This document shows, piece by piece, positions 48,388-59,148 of a stretch of 64,000 bases of DNA. How positions within the stretch are numbered: position 1 is the first letter of the stretch; every line of letters starts with the position of its first letter. Where the stretch lies: assembly GCA_024516155.1 (NCBI GenBank), contig JAJJXM010000076.1, positions 124,001-188,000 on the forward strand, in the 5' to 3' direction. The position numbers and the translations under genes were made by a program. This DNA is from Pyronema omphalodes (lineage: Eukaryota; Ascomycota; Pezizomycetes; Pezizales; Pyronemataceae). Under the pieces are notes generated by a model, which had not been told where the DNA came from, searched no databases, and saw only the letters and a program-made list of their open reading frames with translations.

Positions 48388-49597
48388 GTTGGGTTGTGGT
48401 TCAAAGCTCTCTCTATGTATTAGGTGTTTTGGTAAACGGTCAGTGTTGTTTGTAGTGGCGAATGTAACTGGAGAGGAGCTATGTCGGAGCTCTGGAAGGT
48501 GAGGTGACGAATGGTGGGGTGCTACGAGGATGAGGCGATGTGATTGATAAGATAGGAGTACTTGGTTACATAAGCAGGATAAGCTCATGTGATCATTCCG
48601 GTGACCACTCTCCGTGACACAAATCACGCGAATGAGGTCATCGAGCATCGAGGTCATCAGCTTCTTAAAGGCTCACTCATGATTCCGTAGGAAACCAGAT
48701 ATATTACGCGTAACACGTGCGCCAATGGTTTTCAAGCCATCAGATGTCAGTACGGCTTGCTACATCCAAAGCCTGGAAATATAAATGCTGAGAGAGCACA
48801 GATGTATCCAACGGGATTTCAGAGCATCTTGAAACTTGTAATCGAAAATCCACAGCTTGGAAGTACCGGTATTCTTACTATAGTGTACCATATTAAGCAG
48901 CGAACTCTGTGTACCTTGTCTTCATCGGCTGGCACTCGGATCAAAAACAGTCAACGTTTATGCAGCCAAAACATGTATCAGCTTATTATAAAAGTAACGC
49001 AAGTAGCCGGACATCGTTGGAAAAACCATATTCATAATTTCAAAATTCATTATCAACGCCGGTCAGTGTCAAAGAGATACTTATATCGAAATTAGTATGT
49101 ACCAAACTGATGTTCCTCCATGTAACCTTTCTACACTATGAAATATTCATATCCACAAAATTGAAGCCACCGTTCAAACACGATTAATAGTACCAAAAAT
49201 ATCTATACGCTGATCCATTTTCATATCTTTTCAGCACTTTTGGGCACCGCGGCTTCAAGATGCTGCTTAGTTGCCTTCAATGTTGATATTCACCACGCAA
49301 CCAGATGTAAAAGATTGACTTACCACGGACTGTTATGAGCAAAATTCTGCATCTTATGGTGCAAGTCGGTCAAGGCTCCACCAAATGCACATTTCGGGGG
49401 TACCAGGGTGCAATTCCGGATGTTTACAACCTATACAGAATCACTCGATAAATCTCTCATGCAGTGGTTTAACTCAAAAAATACTGATTTCAATCTAAAT
49501 GACAAAAGAAAGCCCTTGGGTATATCATATAAAACTGCAGTCTCCCTTTAAACTCCAAACAAAATTCAAAAATGCAATCTCACTCCGAAATCCAAAT
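48388..49597. other. intergenic between ATG3 and ATG15
   Basis: This is the ATG3 promoter side plus the ATG15 3' flank. A CACGTG motif lies near 48713. One plus-strand frame (48757-49095) has no recognisable features and is not called. Confidence 0.45.
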
Positions 49598-51470
49598 TCA
49601 CCGCAACTCCACATAATCCCACTCCTTTCCTGTCATCTTCGGCGTCGGTGCAGGAGTTACCACACTGGTTGTAGATGTTGCATCTAAACACTGACCAAAC
49701 CAGCCATAATGCGAGCATGTTGCGGTTGTACTGGTGGCAGTTGTCGTGGTTGGTACCGATGTTGGTTTCGGTGTTGTGGTTATGGTAGTTTTGGTCTTAG
49801 ATTTATCTTTGTCGTCGAGACAATTTCCAAACCAACCATAATGAGTACACGTGACCGAACTAGTAGTAGTCGTGGTAGCTGGCGTAGTCGTGGTTGTAGG
49901 TGAATCAGTCGGTACCATAGTAGTGGTTTTATCTCTACAACCCCACCAGCCTGGGGTTGCACAGCTCGTCGTCGTCGGTGCTGGAATTTTTGTCGTAGAT
50001 GTGGTCGTTGTCGTTTCATTCCCATCAACAAACTTCCAGTTAAAGCAATCCACACAATCCTCATCAAAATTACAACCTGGTACATCAGGATATGCTTCAA
50101 TAACATCCTTGATCACTCCTTTGATACGATGATATCCGAGTCCCATTCTCCAGCCTTTATCTGACACTACGTCGTATACACATTCCTGTCCAGAGTGGCA
50201 ACGGGATTCCATCGCATAACCTCCGATAGAACAGGCTGATGTAGGACCGTTACAAGCTCCCATAAAAATAGGGTCGGCGGTGTGGCCAAAGTGGTAGATA
50301 CCTGATTCTGCATTTTGTCGGGAAGAGCCGGGGGGCATAGGAAGCCCAAGACGTTCGGCAGCTAAGGCTTCACCAGGGGCCTGGAAGGCGACTACCGGGA
50401 GCCCGTAGGTTTGTCCAAGCAGGGAAGAAAGCGCACCGCCTAAGCTATGTCCCACAACCCAGATGTGAGCATCAGGATACATCTGGGTAACGTTGTAGTA
50501 GAGCTGTAACGAAGCTCTGTAGTATCGGTTTTCAGCATGCAGTTCTTTTTTGAGACATATTTTGTTGCAGGTATACGCAGTGCCGGAGAAGCAATCACAA
50601 ACTGTAGACCAGAAGTAGCTAACCCTAGCACAGCAGCATGAAAATAATAGGTTGTCGTTAATCTTGTCATTGGTTGTCGTATCGGCGCCGTCGAAGACTG
50701 CCGCGGAGGTACCTTTGAGGCCTATGATGACGGTACTATTGTCGGGGTCCGCAAATACATGCCCGCGGATTCCGTCTGACTCCCACCCAAAAGAAGAGGA
50801 GTGATTGTAAGGGGTACCAACCTCCATCCATTCGGTGGTGTTGTGTAATTCTACGTATGCGTTGGCAGCAATCCGGGCGAGTGATAGAACGGTGTCTTTA
50901 TCGGTGATGTCGGGTTGAACAACTTCATCATATCGCCACGCGTCAGCAGTGGTGGATGTAGAGATACCTAGACGATGGTCTAAAAGGTAGCCTTCAATGG
51001 TGTGTTTGTCGCGGATAGATAGGCGTTTTAATTTTCTAGTACGCGCGCGGGCGCTGTAGGACGGCCGGGTCAAGAGAGCGCTACTCTCATCGGTAACAAC
51101 GAGGCTATGGGGGAATATATCTTTCCGGCGTAGCAGCTCGGGGTATCTATTATGCTTTAGAATGGGACATGTATAAACAATTCACAGTAAGTATCATACC
51201 GATCTGTACCATGAACCATGACATGCCGTAGACTCTGGAGAGTCTGTTAGCAAGCTGCCTCAAGCTTCCACGGGCGTCATTCAACAACTGAATAGCACCT
51301 ACAAACTCATGATTTGTATCTTCAATATTCGGTGGACCCTTGTAGTCGGGTATAACTGGACCGGGTAAAAAAACATCGCCAGCGGCGTTGTTGTTTATTC
51401 GCGGTGGTGCAGGTTCAGCGACAGCAACCAGAGCCAGTGGCGACAGAAAGAGAAACGACAGCAACCGCAT
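49598..51470 (-). CDS. ATG15: vacuolar lipase Atg15 (class 3 lipase)
   Basis: Three exons, 51470-51303, 51234-51200 and 51146-49598, give 583 aa. The 35-nt middle exon is supported by a GTAGGT donor, GCTAAC branch and CCAG acceptor. It also restores the family sequence EFSLRHVMVHGTDRYPELLRRKD across both junctions. A hydrophobic N-terminus (LLSFLFLSPLALVAVA) is the expected membrane anchor; an in-frame ATG at 51527 would add 19 residues and suits a type II anchor. The lipase core has GHSLGG with nucleophile Ser302, GHTADPIF for the acid, and LGYHRIK for the His. It is sorted through multivesicular bodies to the vacuole and degrades membranes of autophagic bodies. The Thr-rich C-terminal tail holds three W-G-C motifs (GWWGC, YGWFGNCLD, YGWFGQCLD). 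It shares its promoter region with GSH2. Confidence 0.95.
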
Positions 51471-51893
51471 AGCTGTGATTTTAGAGGAAGACGGACATTG
51501 AAATCGCGAGCTGTTTGTCGCGGACATAGGTTTGTAGATATTCGAGGTTAACGGGAGCTCTGGTGTTGAGGTTCAGGTGCTTGACTGTAGTTGGCTAGTT
51601 GGCAAAGGTTAAGGATGATAGTGCAACGTACGTAATAAGAAGGGGGACCAACCACATACACGTGACTCGAGCTTAATAATTCACGTGACATGGATAGAGT
51701 AGTCTAGACAAATCTACCCCGCGTCTGTAGCGTCTAATGTCGCAATATGGGTTAAACGCTTCGTGTATCATCGCTCCGACCGGACTACCGATGACGCCAG
51801 CGATGCCATTTCTAAGCAGCCCTACAGGCACCCCCGCCTGTCAAAACCCCCGCAGCTCCCGCCGGTGATCTTCGAATTTCATCAGCCGCAGCA
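51471..51893. promoter_or_regulatory. shared divergent promoter of ATG15 and GSH2
   Basis: 423 bp separate the two divergent starts. Two CACGTGAC motifs (cores at 51659-51664 and 51682-51687) lie 23 bp apart in the same orientation. CACGTG E-box cores are bound by bHLH factors such as Cbf1, known in yeast for sulfur genes. Regulation here is inferred. Confidence 0.55.
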
Positions 51894-53417
51894 ATGTCCT
51901 CCACTTCATACCCGCCCGAGCCGACTCCAAAGGGTTTTGCCCACCTTCTCTCCGCCTTCAACGACTACTCGCTCTCCCACGGTCTCACCGTCCGCCCCGC
52001 TCCTAGCTTCGTTGAGAACCCTAAGAACGCCATTGCAACCGCCGCACCGGTCTCCCTTTACCCTACTTTATTCCCTCGTTCCTGCTTCGACAATGCACGC
52101 CGCGTTCAGCCTGCCTACAACTCTGTCTATGCCTCTGTCGCCTCCGACGATGTCTGGCTCGGGGAGCTTGTGTCCTCGTAAGCCCCCTGCCTACATCTTT
52201 ACAGCCAGACAATCTTACTCTATCATAGTCTTGCGGCGGTCGACTCGTTCATGAAGCAGCTTTACGATGTCTATCTAGATGTGAAATCCGAAGGATTTGT
52301 CCACGAATACTCCCTCGGACTCTTTAGAAGCGATTACATGGTTCATCAACCTACCCCGACAGACGAACCCATCGTCCACCAAGTTGAATTCAACACCATC
52401 GCCTCCTCATTCGGCGGTCTCGCTAGTCGCGTGTCTGAGCTACATAGATTCCTGGCGCTGTCGGGTGCATACCCCCCTCACCCGCAGCTTATCGCCGACA
52501 ACATCCCCGTAAACCCCGCCGCCTCAAAGCTTGCCGACGGTCTTGCTGCAGGACATAAAGCATACGGCCCGGCTGCTTTAGAAGGAAGGGAAACGGCAGT
52601 GTTGTTCATAGTCCAACCCAATGAGCGCAACGCCTTTGACCAGAGATGGTTAGAATACAATCTTCTCGAAAACCACGGAATCCGGGCATACCGTGTATCA
52701 CTTGACGAGATCCCCAGCACCACCGTGCTAGAGGACCGGAGGTTGATCTACACTACGCCCCAGGATACAAAAGTTGAAGTTTCGGTTGTCTATTTCCGTG
52801 CTGGATACGGACCTGATGATTACCCCACTGAGAAGGAATGGGAGGCAAGAAAACACCTCGAAAGGAGTAGAGCCATTAAATGTCCTACAATTGCTACACA
52901 GCTTGCAGGAGCAAAGAAAGTACAGCAAGAGCTTGCAGTACCTGGAGTTTTGGAGCGGTTTTGTGCAAAAGAAGAGGTGGCGGGGATTAGGGGGACGTTT
53001 GCGGCTATATACCCGCTCGATTCCACTCCTCAAGGAATGGTAGCGAGGAAATTGGCGTTTGAACAACCGGAGAAATATGTGCTAAAACCGCAGAGGGAAG
53101 GTGGAGGGAATAACGTATACCGAGGGAAGATACCCAGGTTTTTGCAGTCGATTGGGGAGGATAAATGGAGTGCGTATATCTTGATGGAACTGATTGAGCC
53201 ACCACCAGCGAAGGGAGTCATTGTAAGACATGGAGAGGCTATGCGGGGTGAGGTTATTGCCGAATTGGGGGTTTATGGAGTTGCATTGTGGGATATGAAG
53301 GGGGAGTTGAAGGTTAATAATGAGGCGGGATGGCTTTTGAGAACAAAGGGAAGTGATAGTGAGGAAGGAGGTGTTGCTGCAGGATTCGGGTGTGTGGACG
53401 GTGTTTGCTTAGTTTAA
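51894..53417 (+). CDS. GSH2: glutathione synthetase
   Basis: Two exons, 51894-52177 and 52229-53417, with a 51-nt intron (GTAAGC...CATAG) give 490 aa, the normal length of the eukaryotic enzyme. The junction restores SSLAAVDSFMKQLYDVYLD. Family motifs include VHQVEFNTIASSFGGL (substrate binding), YFRAGYGPDDY, and the glycine-rich ATP lid KPQREGGGNNVYR. MELIEPPP follows, and the C-terminus is the conserved AAGFGCVDGVCLV-type tail. It joins gamma-glutamylcysteine and glycine with ATP in the cytosol, the second step of glutathione synthesis. It is transcribed divergently from ATG15 across 423 bp. Confidence 0.96.
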
Positions 53418-54266
53418 TCATAGAGCGATGTATTGTATTTATGATGTAGAGTACCATAGATTCTGGACGTGGAGGTATATCAAATGTTTTTGCTATAAAT
53501 TTAGTTGACGTTAGGTAATATTATGTACACTGCAGATGCTGCCGTACCCGTATGCCCTCATTTTTTGCCCAAGAAAATAGAACTAATTACAAACGAAAAT
53601 ATGACTAATCATCATTCCTCTATCCTACCAATCAATACTAAACCACATGAACCACTCGTCCACACCATGAACTCACACTCCAGTATATACCCCGGCTACA
53701 TACCTCCCCAGTTCTCCAGCACTATATTTCCCCTCCATTCCTCTTACTAATTTTACAATCCTTCCCATCGCATATACCTTCCATAACAAAACCTAACGAG
53801 ATATAAACTTACGTTATACATAATCCAAGGACAAAAGTAATATTCTACATATACATGCACTGATTCCCCTGTTTCATTATCCCATGTCCTCTGCTGCGTT
53901 TTCTTCATCAGTGAACATTAGTATATCAATATTCATCATCTACCCACAATCCATCCGACCAGTATTAGGGAATATCCCCAGAGGCCCTTAATCACGCAAT
54001 AATATCTCCACCCATCGCTTCCAGTCTCCCGGGAGGTATGTGTTCACCATATGTACTCTATACCATATACACAACCAGCGCAGCTCACAGCTCACAGCTC
54101 ATCACCTCTGCAAGTATAAGTGCAAATACACCGGTGCTGTTTTCCACTTCTACACTTCTCATCCGGATTACCTTCTCGAGCCAAAACATTGCAATACATA
54201 CATATCAATAACATTTGCCAACGATCTATATCATGGTTTACCTCGGTGCCGGTGTGTACTTCAATA
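53418..54266. other. intergenic, AT-rich
   Basis: This is the 3' flank of GSH2 and DNA up to the MITE copy. No gene is seen. Confidence 0.5.
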
Positions 54267-54632
54267 CAGTCGACTCGGGTTATAAGGATACTATCTATAA
54301 GAATACCCACTGTAGAAGGGTACCTGCCGCGGTCCCGACGGTTTTTGTATGGGAATTAAGGGTATCACAGTGTACTAGAATATCCTTATGAAAATGCCGA
54401 AAATTTGTATGATACCCTTATACAGTGGGGCAGCTGGTGATGTGGCTATAGTGCAATTTGTGTGGCTATAGTGCAATTTGTGTGGCGCTAGGACTCCACT
54501 TACCCCCGCACTACCCCAGCTCTGTGCATCTCGATCAATCACTCGTGCCAAGCCCCTCGGTCTTTAAGAATATACATCATATAAGGGTACACCCTTTCGG
54601 TCCCGGCGTACCCTTATAGACCGAGTCGACTG
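54267..54632 (-). mobile_element. 366-bp Tc1/mariner-like MITE, copy 2
   Basis: The same element as at 3494-3859, in the opposite orientation and exactly the same length. It begins CAGTCGACTCGGG, ends CCGAGTCGACTG and is flanked by TA at 54265-54266 and 54633-54634. The single-base differences I spotted, including AGAGCTGG versus AGATCTGG and GGGTATCAT versus GGGTACCAT, are scattered. Both copies keep intact ends, so both insertions look fairly recent. It has no coding capacity. Confidence 0.85.
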
Positions 54633-55851
54633 TATCTAAAAATCGGGCTACATGCAGTGTTTTTGTCATTACACTATGTATTTCTTATTTACTAGGTTAT
54701 GGATGAAATACTTATCATGCTACAGTATGTACCATTACTTAAACCGAATTTCGCTGTTATCTAAGTTATCCATAGCCTGGGATATGTAGTCCGGTATATA
54801 CAGTCAAGACGATATCTCGTCATGTAATATCCCCAGATATCACGTTATCAGCATTAAGAAACACCATGATAAAGTAAAATCAACAAATCATCCTGCAGCA
54901 GAGAAATTTACATCTACAGGTAGTATCAACTCTTCTCATGTACACATCTATATATCTACACCCACACACTGCAAACAACAGCTAACACCACCCCCAAAAA
55001 TCAACAAACCACCAGCAACCCAAGCTTCTAAACGCCGGCTAAAACCATAGACCATTCAAAGAGCTACATAGTAAGCGGAGATTAACCCGACGCCGCCAAG
55101 ATTTGGATTCTAGAACTGAAAACCAAAAACCCTGCGAACTGTGGCTATGTATTTTGCGATTTCTTTATAATCTATACTATGATGAAATATACTTAGAGAA
55201 TCAAACAATCGGGGGATATATTTTTTTTCTACACGCAGCGCTGTGTAGTGTGTATAATGGCATGATTTATAATTCTGTTCCTAAGTTGATGATGAGGTAG
55301 CGATAAAAATTGAAGTTTAAGCTGTAGAGCGTGCGGTGTTAGTATTAGTATTGGAATGCATATGTAGCTGTAACTGTAGCCTGTAGGGATTTTCAAGGGA
55401 ATTAACACCAGTGCACGCAACATTGTAAAGCAGTAGGGCACTGTAGAAGGAATTTGGCGGGTTAAACGTTGTGTTGTGTAGGTTACATACCAATAACCAG
55501 TGATTTGTTGTCTAGGTATGGACTAGCAGCTTCGGATGCGTATTTGTGTAATTGTGTGTATAGTTACTCCTTACATACATCTTCGTGTCTATTTTGCTGG
55601 CAGTCGATGCCCTCACACAAGAATGCCCAAGTTCAGATGTCTGCATGACGTCCTGTCATCATTATTCATTTTGCTCTTTATTCATCCCCGAATTCCCCGA
55701 ATTCCCCACATTATTCTACATACATACATAAATTCCATACAAAATAGAACCAGCTCAAAGAATATAAACTAGAATGCAAATCCAAGAAAGAAAAATAAAC
55801 AAAACTACCACCGCTATGCAATCTCATCACCTCTTCCAAAACCATTAGTTT
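54633..55851. other. intergenic, no gene seen
   Basis: AT-rich sequence. Small frames at 55103-55300 and 55536-55772 look random. The right end is the 3' flank of the minus-strand membrane-protein gene. Confidence 0.5.
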
Positions 55852-57269
55852 TTAAGGTACGTATGGAGGCGCCGCTGTGTGGGGATTATTCGTCATGGTT
55901 GCATCCTCGGTTGGCTGCCTTGAGTACGACTCAATCGGGGGCAATCCCAACTGTGGCTCCTTCGGCTCCTTCTTTCCCTGGTTGATACCCAGCTCAAAAT
56001 CGCTAGCCCGCTCCCTCTCTCTTCTCAAATCCTTAATCCGGAGATCATCATTCGGCTCTATTCTTCCCCAAATGACCATGGTAAGCATAGCCAATGCAAT
56101 TGGCACGTATCCCAAGGCGTAAATGTATGCAACTGGAGCAGTTGGACGAAGAGGACCGATGTTATATTCCCAGGCTACGCCGATGTTGTAGGCAATTCGG
56201 ATCAAAAGAAGGCCCATGCAGATCGGGATCTTCCATGGAACATGCCGAGCAACGGGTTGGTAGTATTTGACGGAGGTGTAGACGCTTCCCCAGATCACGC
56301 ACCAGGCGATGAAGGCCATGATGCTGGAGGCTTTGAAACGACCGTCGGTGGAGGCGGCGATGGCGGCGGAGACGTCGGGAGACCAAGTTCCTTTTGCGAC
56401 CATGGTCCAGGTGCGGAGGACGGAGAGGAAGAAAGTCTATAAATCATTAGCTTTCCGTATTTTGGATACTGCGGATATTGAACCCACCATAAAGCCGAAG
56501 AAATAGAAAACAAGAGGCAAGTAGAATTCGGCTCTGTCACGCGGACCCTCATGCGGAAATCTCCAAGGGTCCTCATCCAAAAGAATACGCTCACACAAAC
56601 TTCCCCAATGTCTAGTCATCTCCCAAACTGAAGCCAAAGTCGCAGGTAGAAGAACATAGTAGAAGATATTTTGCAGAATCAAGGCCGTGCCTTGGAGATA
56701 GTCACGATCGATATCAATTGCAACCATGCCAGAGATACAACCACAGGTACCAGCAACAAGGAACCAATACCAAGGCCATCGTCTCGACACTGGTCGAAAA
56801 CTTTTGGACTGAGGAAGATGAAGCGCTCCATGTTTCGCGAGGCATCTTGTTGCCAAAACAATCAGGATAGCGAAGATTGCACCAAAGGCGATTCCGATAC
56901 CTCCTCGCGTCGCAATGTTATGAATTGGAATCGAACAGCTGGTCCCGTTGATCGCGGTTCCGTTAGGGAGGAAGTAGACGTCGAAGACATCAAAAACGAG
57001 GAAGCAATTTGAACTGTTGGATAAGGTTCCGTTCCCATAGATAGCTAGATAGTTGAGTTAGAGTGAATGTACGTGCGCAAGACTATTAACCGCATGCAGA
57101 ATGAGGATTGTGGGGCAGAATCGCGGGTCGATGAGATGACATAGGCTATTCGAGATTGGGGTGTAAGCGGAGGAAGGTCCCACTGACTGTAGTTAAACTC
57201 CTTTAAGAGTGTTTCGTTGTAGTAATGACCATCGAACTGAACATGGGTTTCATTGTATGGCGAAGCCAT
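55852..57269 (-). CDS. multi-TM membrane protein, DUF2434-like
   Basis: At least three exons. Exon 3 is 56436-55852 and exon 2 is 57044-56488, joined by a 51-nt intron (GTGGGT...TATAG) into YFFGFM-TFFLSVLRTWTMVAKG. Exon 1 starts at 57269 (MASPYNETHVQFDG). Its donor is not settled. The acceptor at 57045 (branch CTAAC) needs one leftover base, and the only matching donor is GTCAGT at 57187. The coding-looking stretch WDLPPLTPQSR beyond it would then be removed. The encoded protein has several hydrophobic segments, an extracellular-like N-terminus with N-x-S/T sites (NET, NGT, NSS), and a cytosolic charged tail (RIKDLRRERERASDFEL) ending in a Pro/Thr-rich region. It resembles fungus-specific DUF2434 membrane proteins of unknown function; the family name is from memory of motif style and is moderately sure. 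Confidence 0.7.
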
Positions 57270-57770
57270 GGCTGGCTTGGTGAGCTGAGACGACGACCGA
57301 TTTGAAACTTTCAGGTAGGAGAATTGTATAAGGAGTTGAGAATGACAGAGACCATGGCGAGTGCGATGTGTGGGTGCATCGGGGCGAAGACAAGCCGTCG
57401 AACAGGGCCGCTACGAGTGATTAATCAGACCAATGGTGTCTATCGCTATCCGGGTAAGGGCGTGCCGAGCCCGCCGAGCCCGACGAGCTAAGTACGGGTA
57501 ACTAGGCACGCTTGCATATGGAAAATCGACAGAGCTTCGGTGATGACGATGAGCTGCAGTTCTCGGAAAAAGAGCCGATTTGAGAAATTAAAAAATCAAA
57601 TCAATTACCCTAACCCTTAGTCCAGCACATCTCTCGGCTCGGCATCTTCTGCGGCTGTTGCCTGCTGAGCTGCCGCCTTACCCTCCTCTCTCTAGCTGCC
57701 GTCGTGCTATGTATGCCAAACCCCTCCCCCTCCTACGTAGTCTGCGTCCCGACCAACACCCCCGAATACC
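57270..57770. promoter_or_regulatory. divergent intergenic region
   Basis: 501 bp lie between the divergent membrane-protein and Yih1-like genes. It contains GCCGAGCCC repeats near 57460-57490 and C/T-rich tracts just upstream of 57771. No specific site is identified. Confidence 0.4.
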
Positions 57771-58625
57771 ATGAATGATGACCTCGTCGACGAAATCGAA
57801 GCGCTAAACGCCATCTACGACTCAGAATGTCTCGTGCCGCCTTCCTCATCAGAAGCCGAGGTGTATATCCTACAACCTCCTACCTCCGTCGTATATCCGC
57901 AGTTAACTCTGCGGCTTCGAATCCCTCCAACCTACCCCCAGCAACCTCCCACAATATTGGATGCTGGATCAGTCGGCGCTGCTCTAGCAGACGAAGTCCT
58001 GAAGAACGTGTGGAGAGAAGGAGAGGTGTGTCTGTATGATCTGGTGGAAGGACTACGTGAGGTGTTGGGCGGAGAGCCGGAACCGGAACCGGAACCTGAA
58101 CCCGAACCACCGCGTCAAGCTACACCCCCGCAACCACCTCGCGAGCCTACACCTCCGCCAGCTGTGACTGTTGATCTGACGTCAAGGCCGCCTTCTCCAG
58201 ACCTCTCCTCGGATCCATGGATCATTGCACCACCGATTGTCGAAAAGAAGTCTACCTTCGTTGCCCGTGTCATAGAAGTCATGGATGCTAAGGAAGCCCA
58301 ACGGCTGATTAATGCATGTCTGGCGGATAAGAAGTTGGCAAAGGCTACACATAACATCTCGGCATATCGTATTGTTCGTGAGAACGGCAGTACAGTCCAA
58401 GACAATGACGACGATGGAGAAACGGCAGCAGGATCGAGATTAGCACACTTACTGCAGGTTATGGACGTGCAGAATGTGCTGGTAGTTGTTAGTCGTTGGT
58501 ATGGAGGTGTGAAACTAGGTCCAGACCGGTTTAGACTCATCAACACGGCCGCTCGAGAAGCGTTAATGCTGGGTGGGTTTGTCAAAGAAGAGAAGAAGGG
58601 TTCTAAGGGCAAGGGGAAAAAATAA
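57771..58625 (+). CDS. Yih1/IMPACT-family protein (RWD + UPF0029)
   Basis: A single exon of 284 aa. The N-terminal RWD domain (about 5-105) starts with LVDEIEALNAIYDSE and contains the YPQLTLRLRIPPTYPQQPP strand-loop typical of RWD proteins. A low-complexity EP repeat and Pro-rich linker (about 103-150) leads to the C-terminal UPF0029/Impact domain (about 160-270). There, KKSTFVARV, HNISAYRI, DDDGETAAGSRLAHLL and the signature VVVSRWYGGVKLGPDRF are all intact. Yih1 and IMPACT bind Gcn1 through the RWD domain and compete with Gcn2, which damps eIF2-alpha phosphorylation and general amino-acid control. The tail KKGSKGKGKK is strongly basic. Yeast Yih1 is 258 aa; the extra length here is in the linker. 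Confidence 0.92.
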   Translation: MNDDLVDEIEALNAIYDSECLVPPSSSEAEVYILQPPTSVVYPQLTLRLRIPPTYPQQPPTILDAGSVGAALADEVLKNVWREGEVCLYDLVEGLREVLGGEPEPEPEPEPEPPRQATPPQPPREPTPPPAVTVDLTSRPPSPDLSSDPWIIAPPIVEKKSTFVARVIEVMDAKEAQRLINACLADKKLAKATHNISAYRIVRENGSTVQDNDDDGETAAGSRLAHLLQVMDVQNVLVVVSRWYGGVKLGPDRFRLINTAAREALMLGGFVKEEKKGSKGKGKK

Positions 58626-59148
58626 AATAGACGTCAATTTTTGAAGATCCAATTAATTGATTATTTTTTTGGATATATAGAGAGACCGCTTTGATAGAGG
58701 TTATTGATTGTATCAAAAGTACGCTCGATGATCATATATTGATACATTCGTTTTTTCAAATCAAGGAAGCGTACACTTTTGGAGATGCATAAGCATTAAC
58801 AATTCTCTTCATGAATCATGAAAGGTAGGAGACATGCAGGATTATCTAACGAAGTAAAACCTTCGTTATGATTGGGTATTTACTGGTTGGACTCATGCAC
58901 GAATCCCAATTAATATGGGTGCTACCTATTGCTTCTACATGCCTATCATACTCGACATGACATCTGTTTGGGGGTTCAACCCGCAAGAGTCGACTCTCGG
59001 CGGTGATGAAATTCCCACGAGGGCTGAACATGACCACACCCATCCTCGCAAATGTCTCAAAAAAATTCTTCCCAAACAATCCCCTCCCTTCTTACCAAAC
59101 ATCTCCTCTCCTCCCTCGACATCGACATCGAATCTCGCGTCACAAAAC
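58626..59148. other. intergenic / 5' region of the His/Cys-rich gene
   Basis: The frame of the downstream gene stays open to 58915, but this upstream part is less protein-like and is taken as 5' UTR. No other feature is seen. Confidence 0.45.

Noticed and set aside
48388..48657. 90-codon N-terminal extension of ATG3
   Set aside because: The family begins at the internal MLHSAFSRFRDYITP; the extension lacks conserved features and covers the likely promoter.
48757..49095. 112-codon plus-strand frame between ATG3 and ATG15
   Set aside because: No motif, no upstream pyrimidine-rich promoter, composition close to random.
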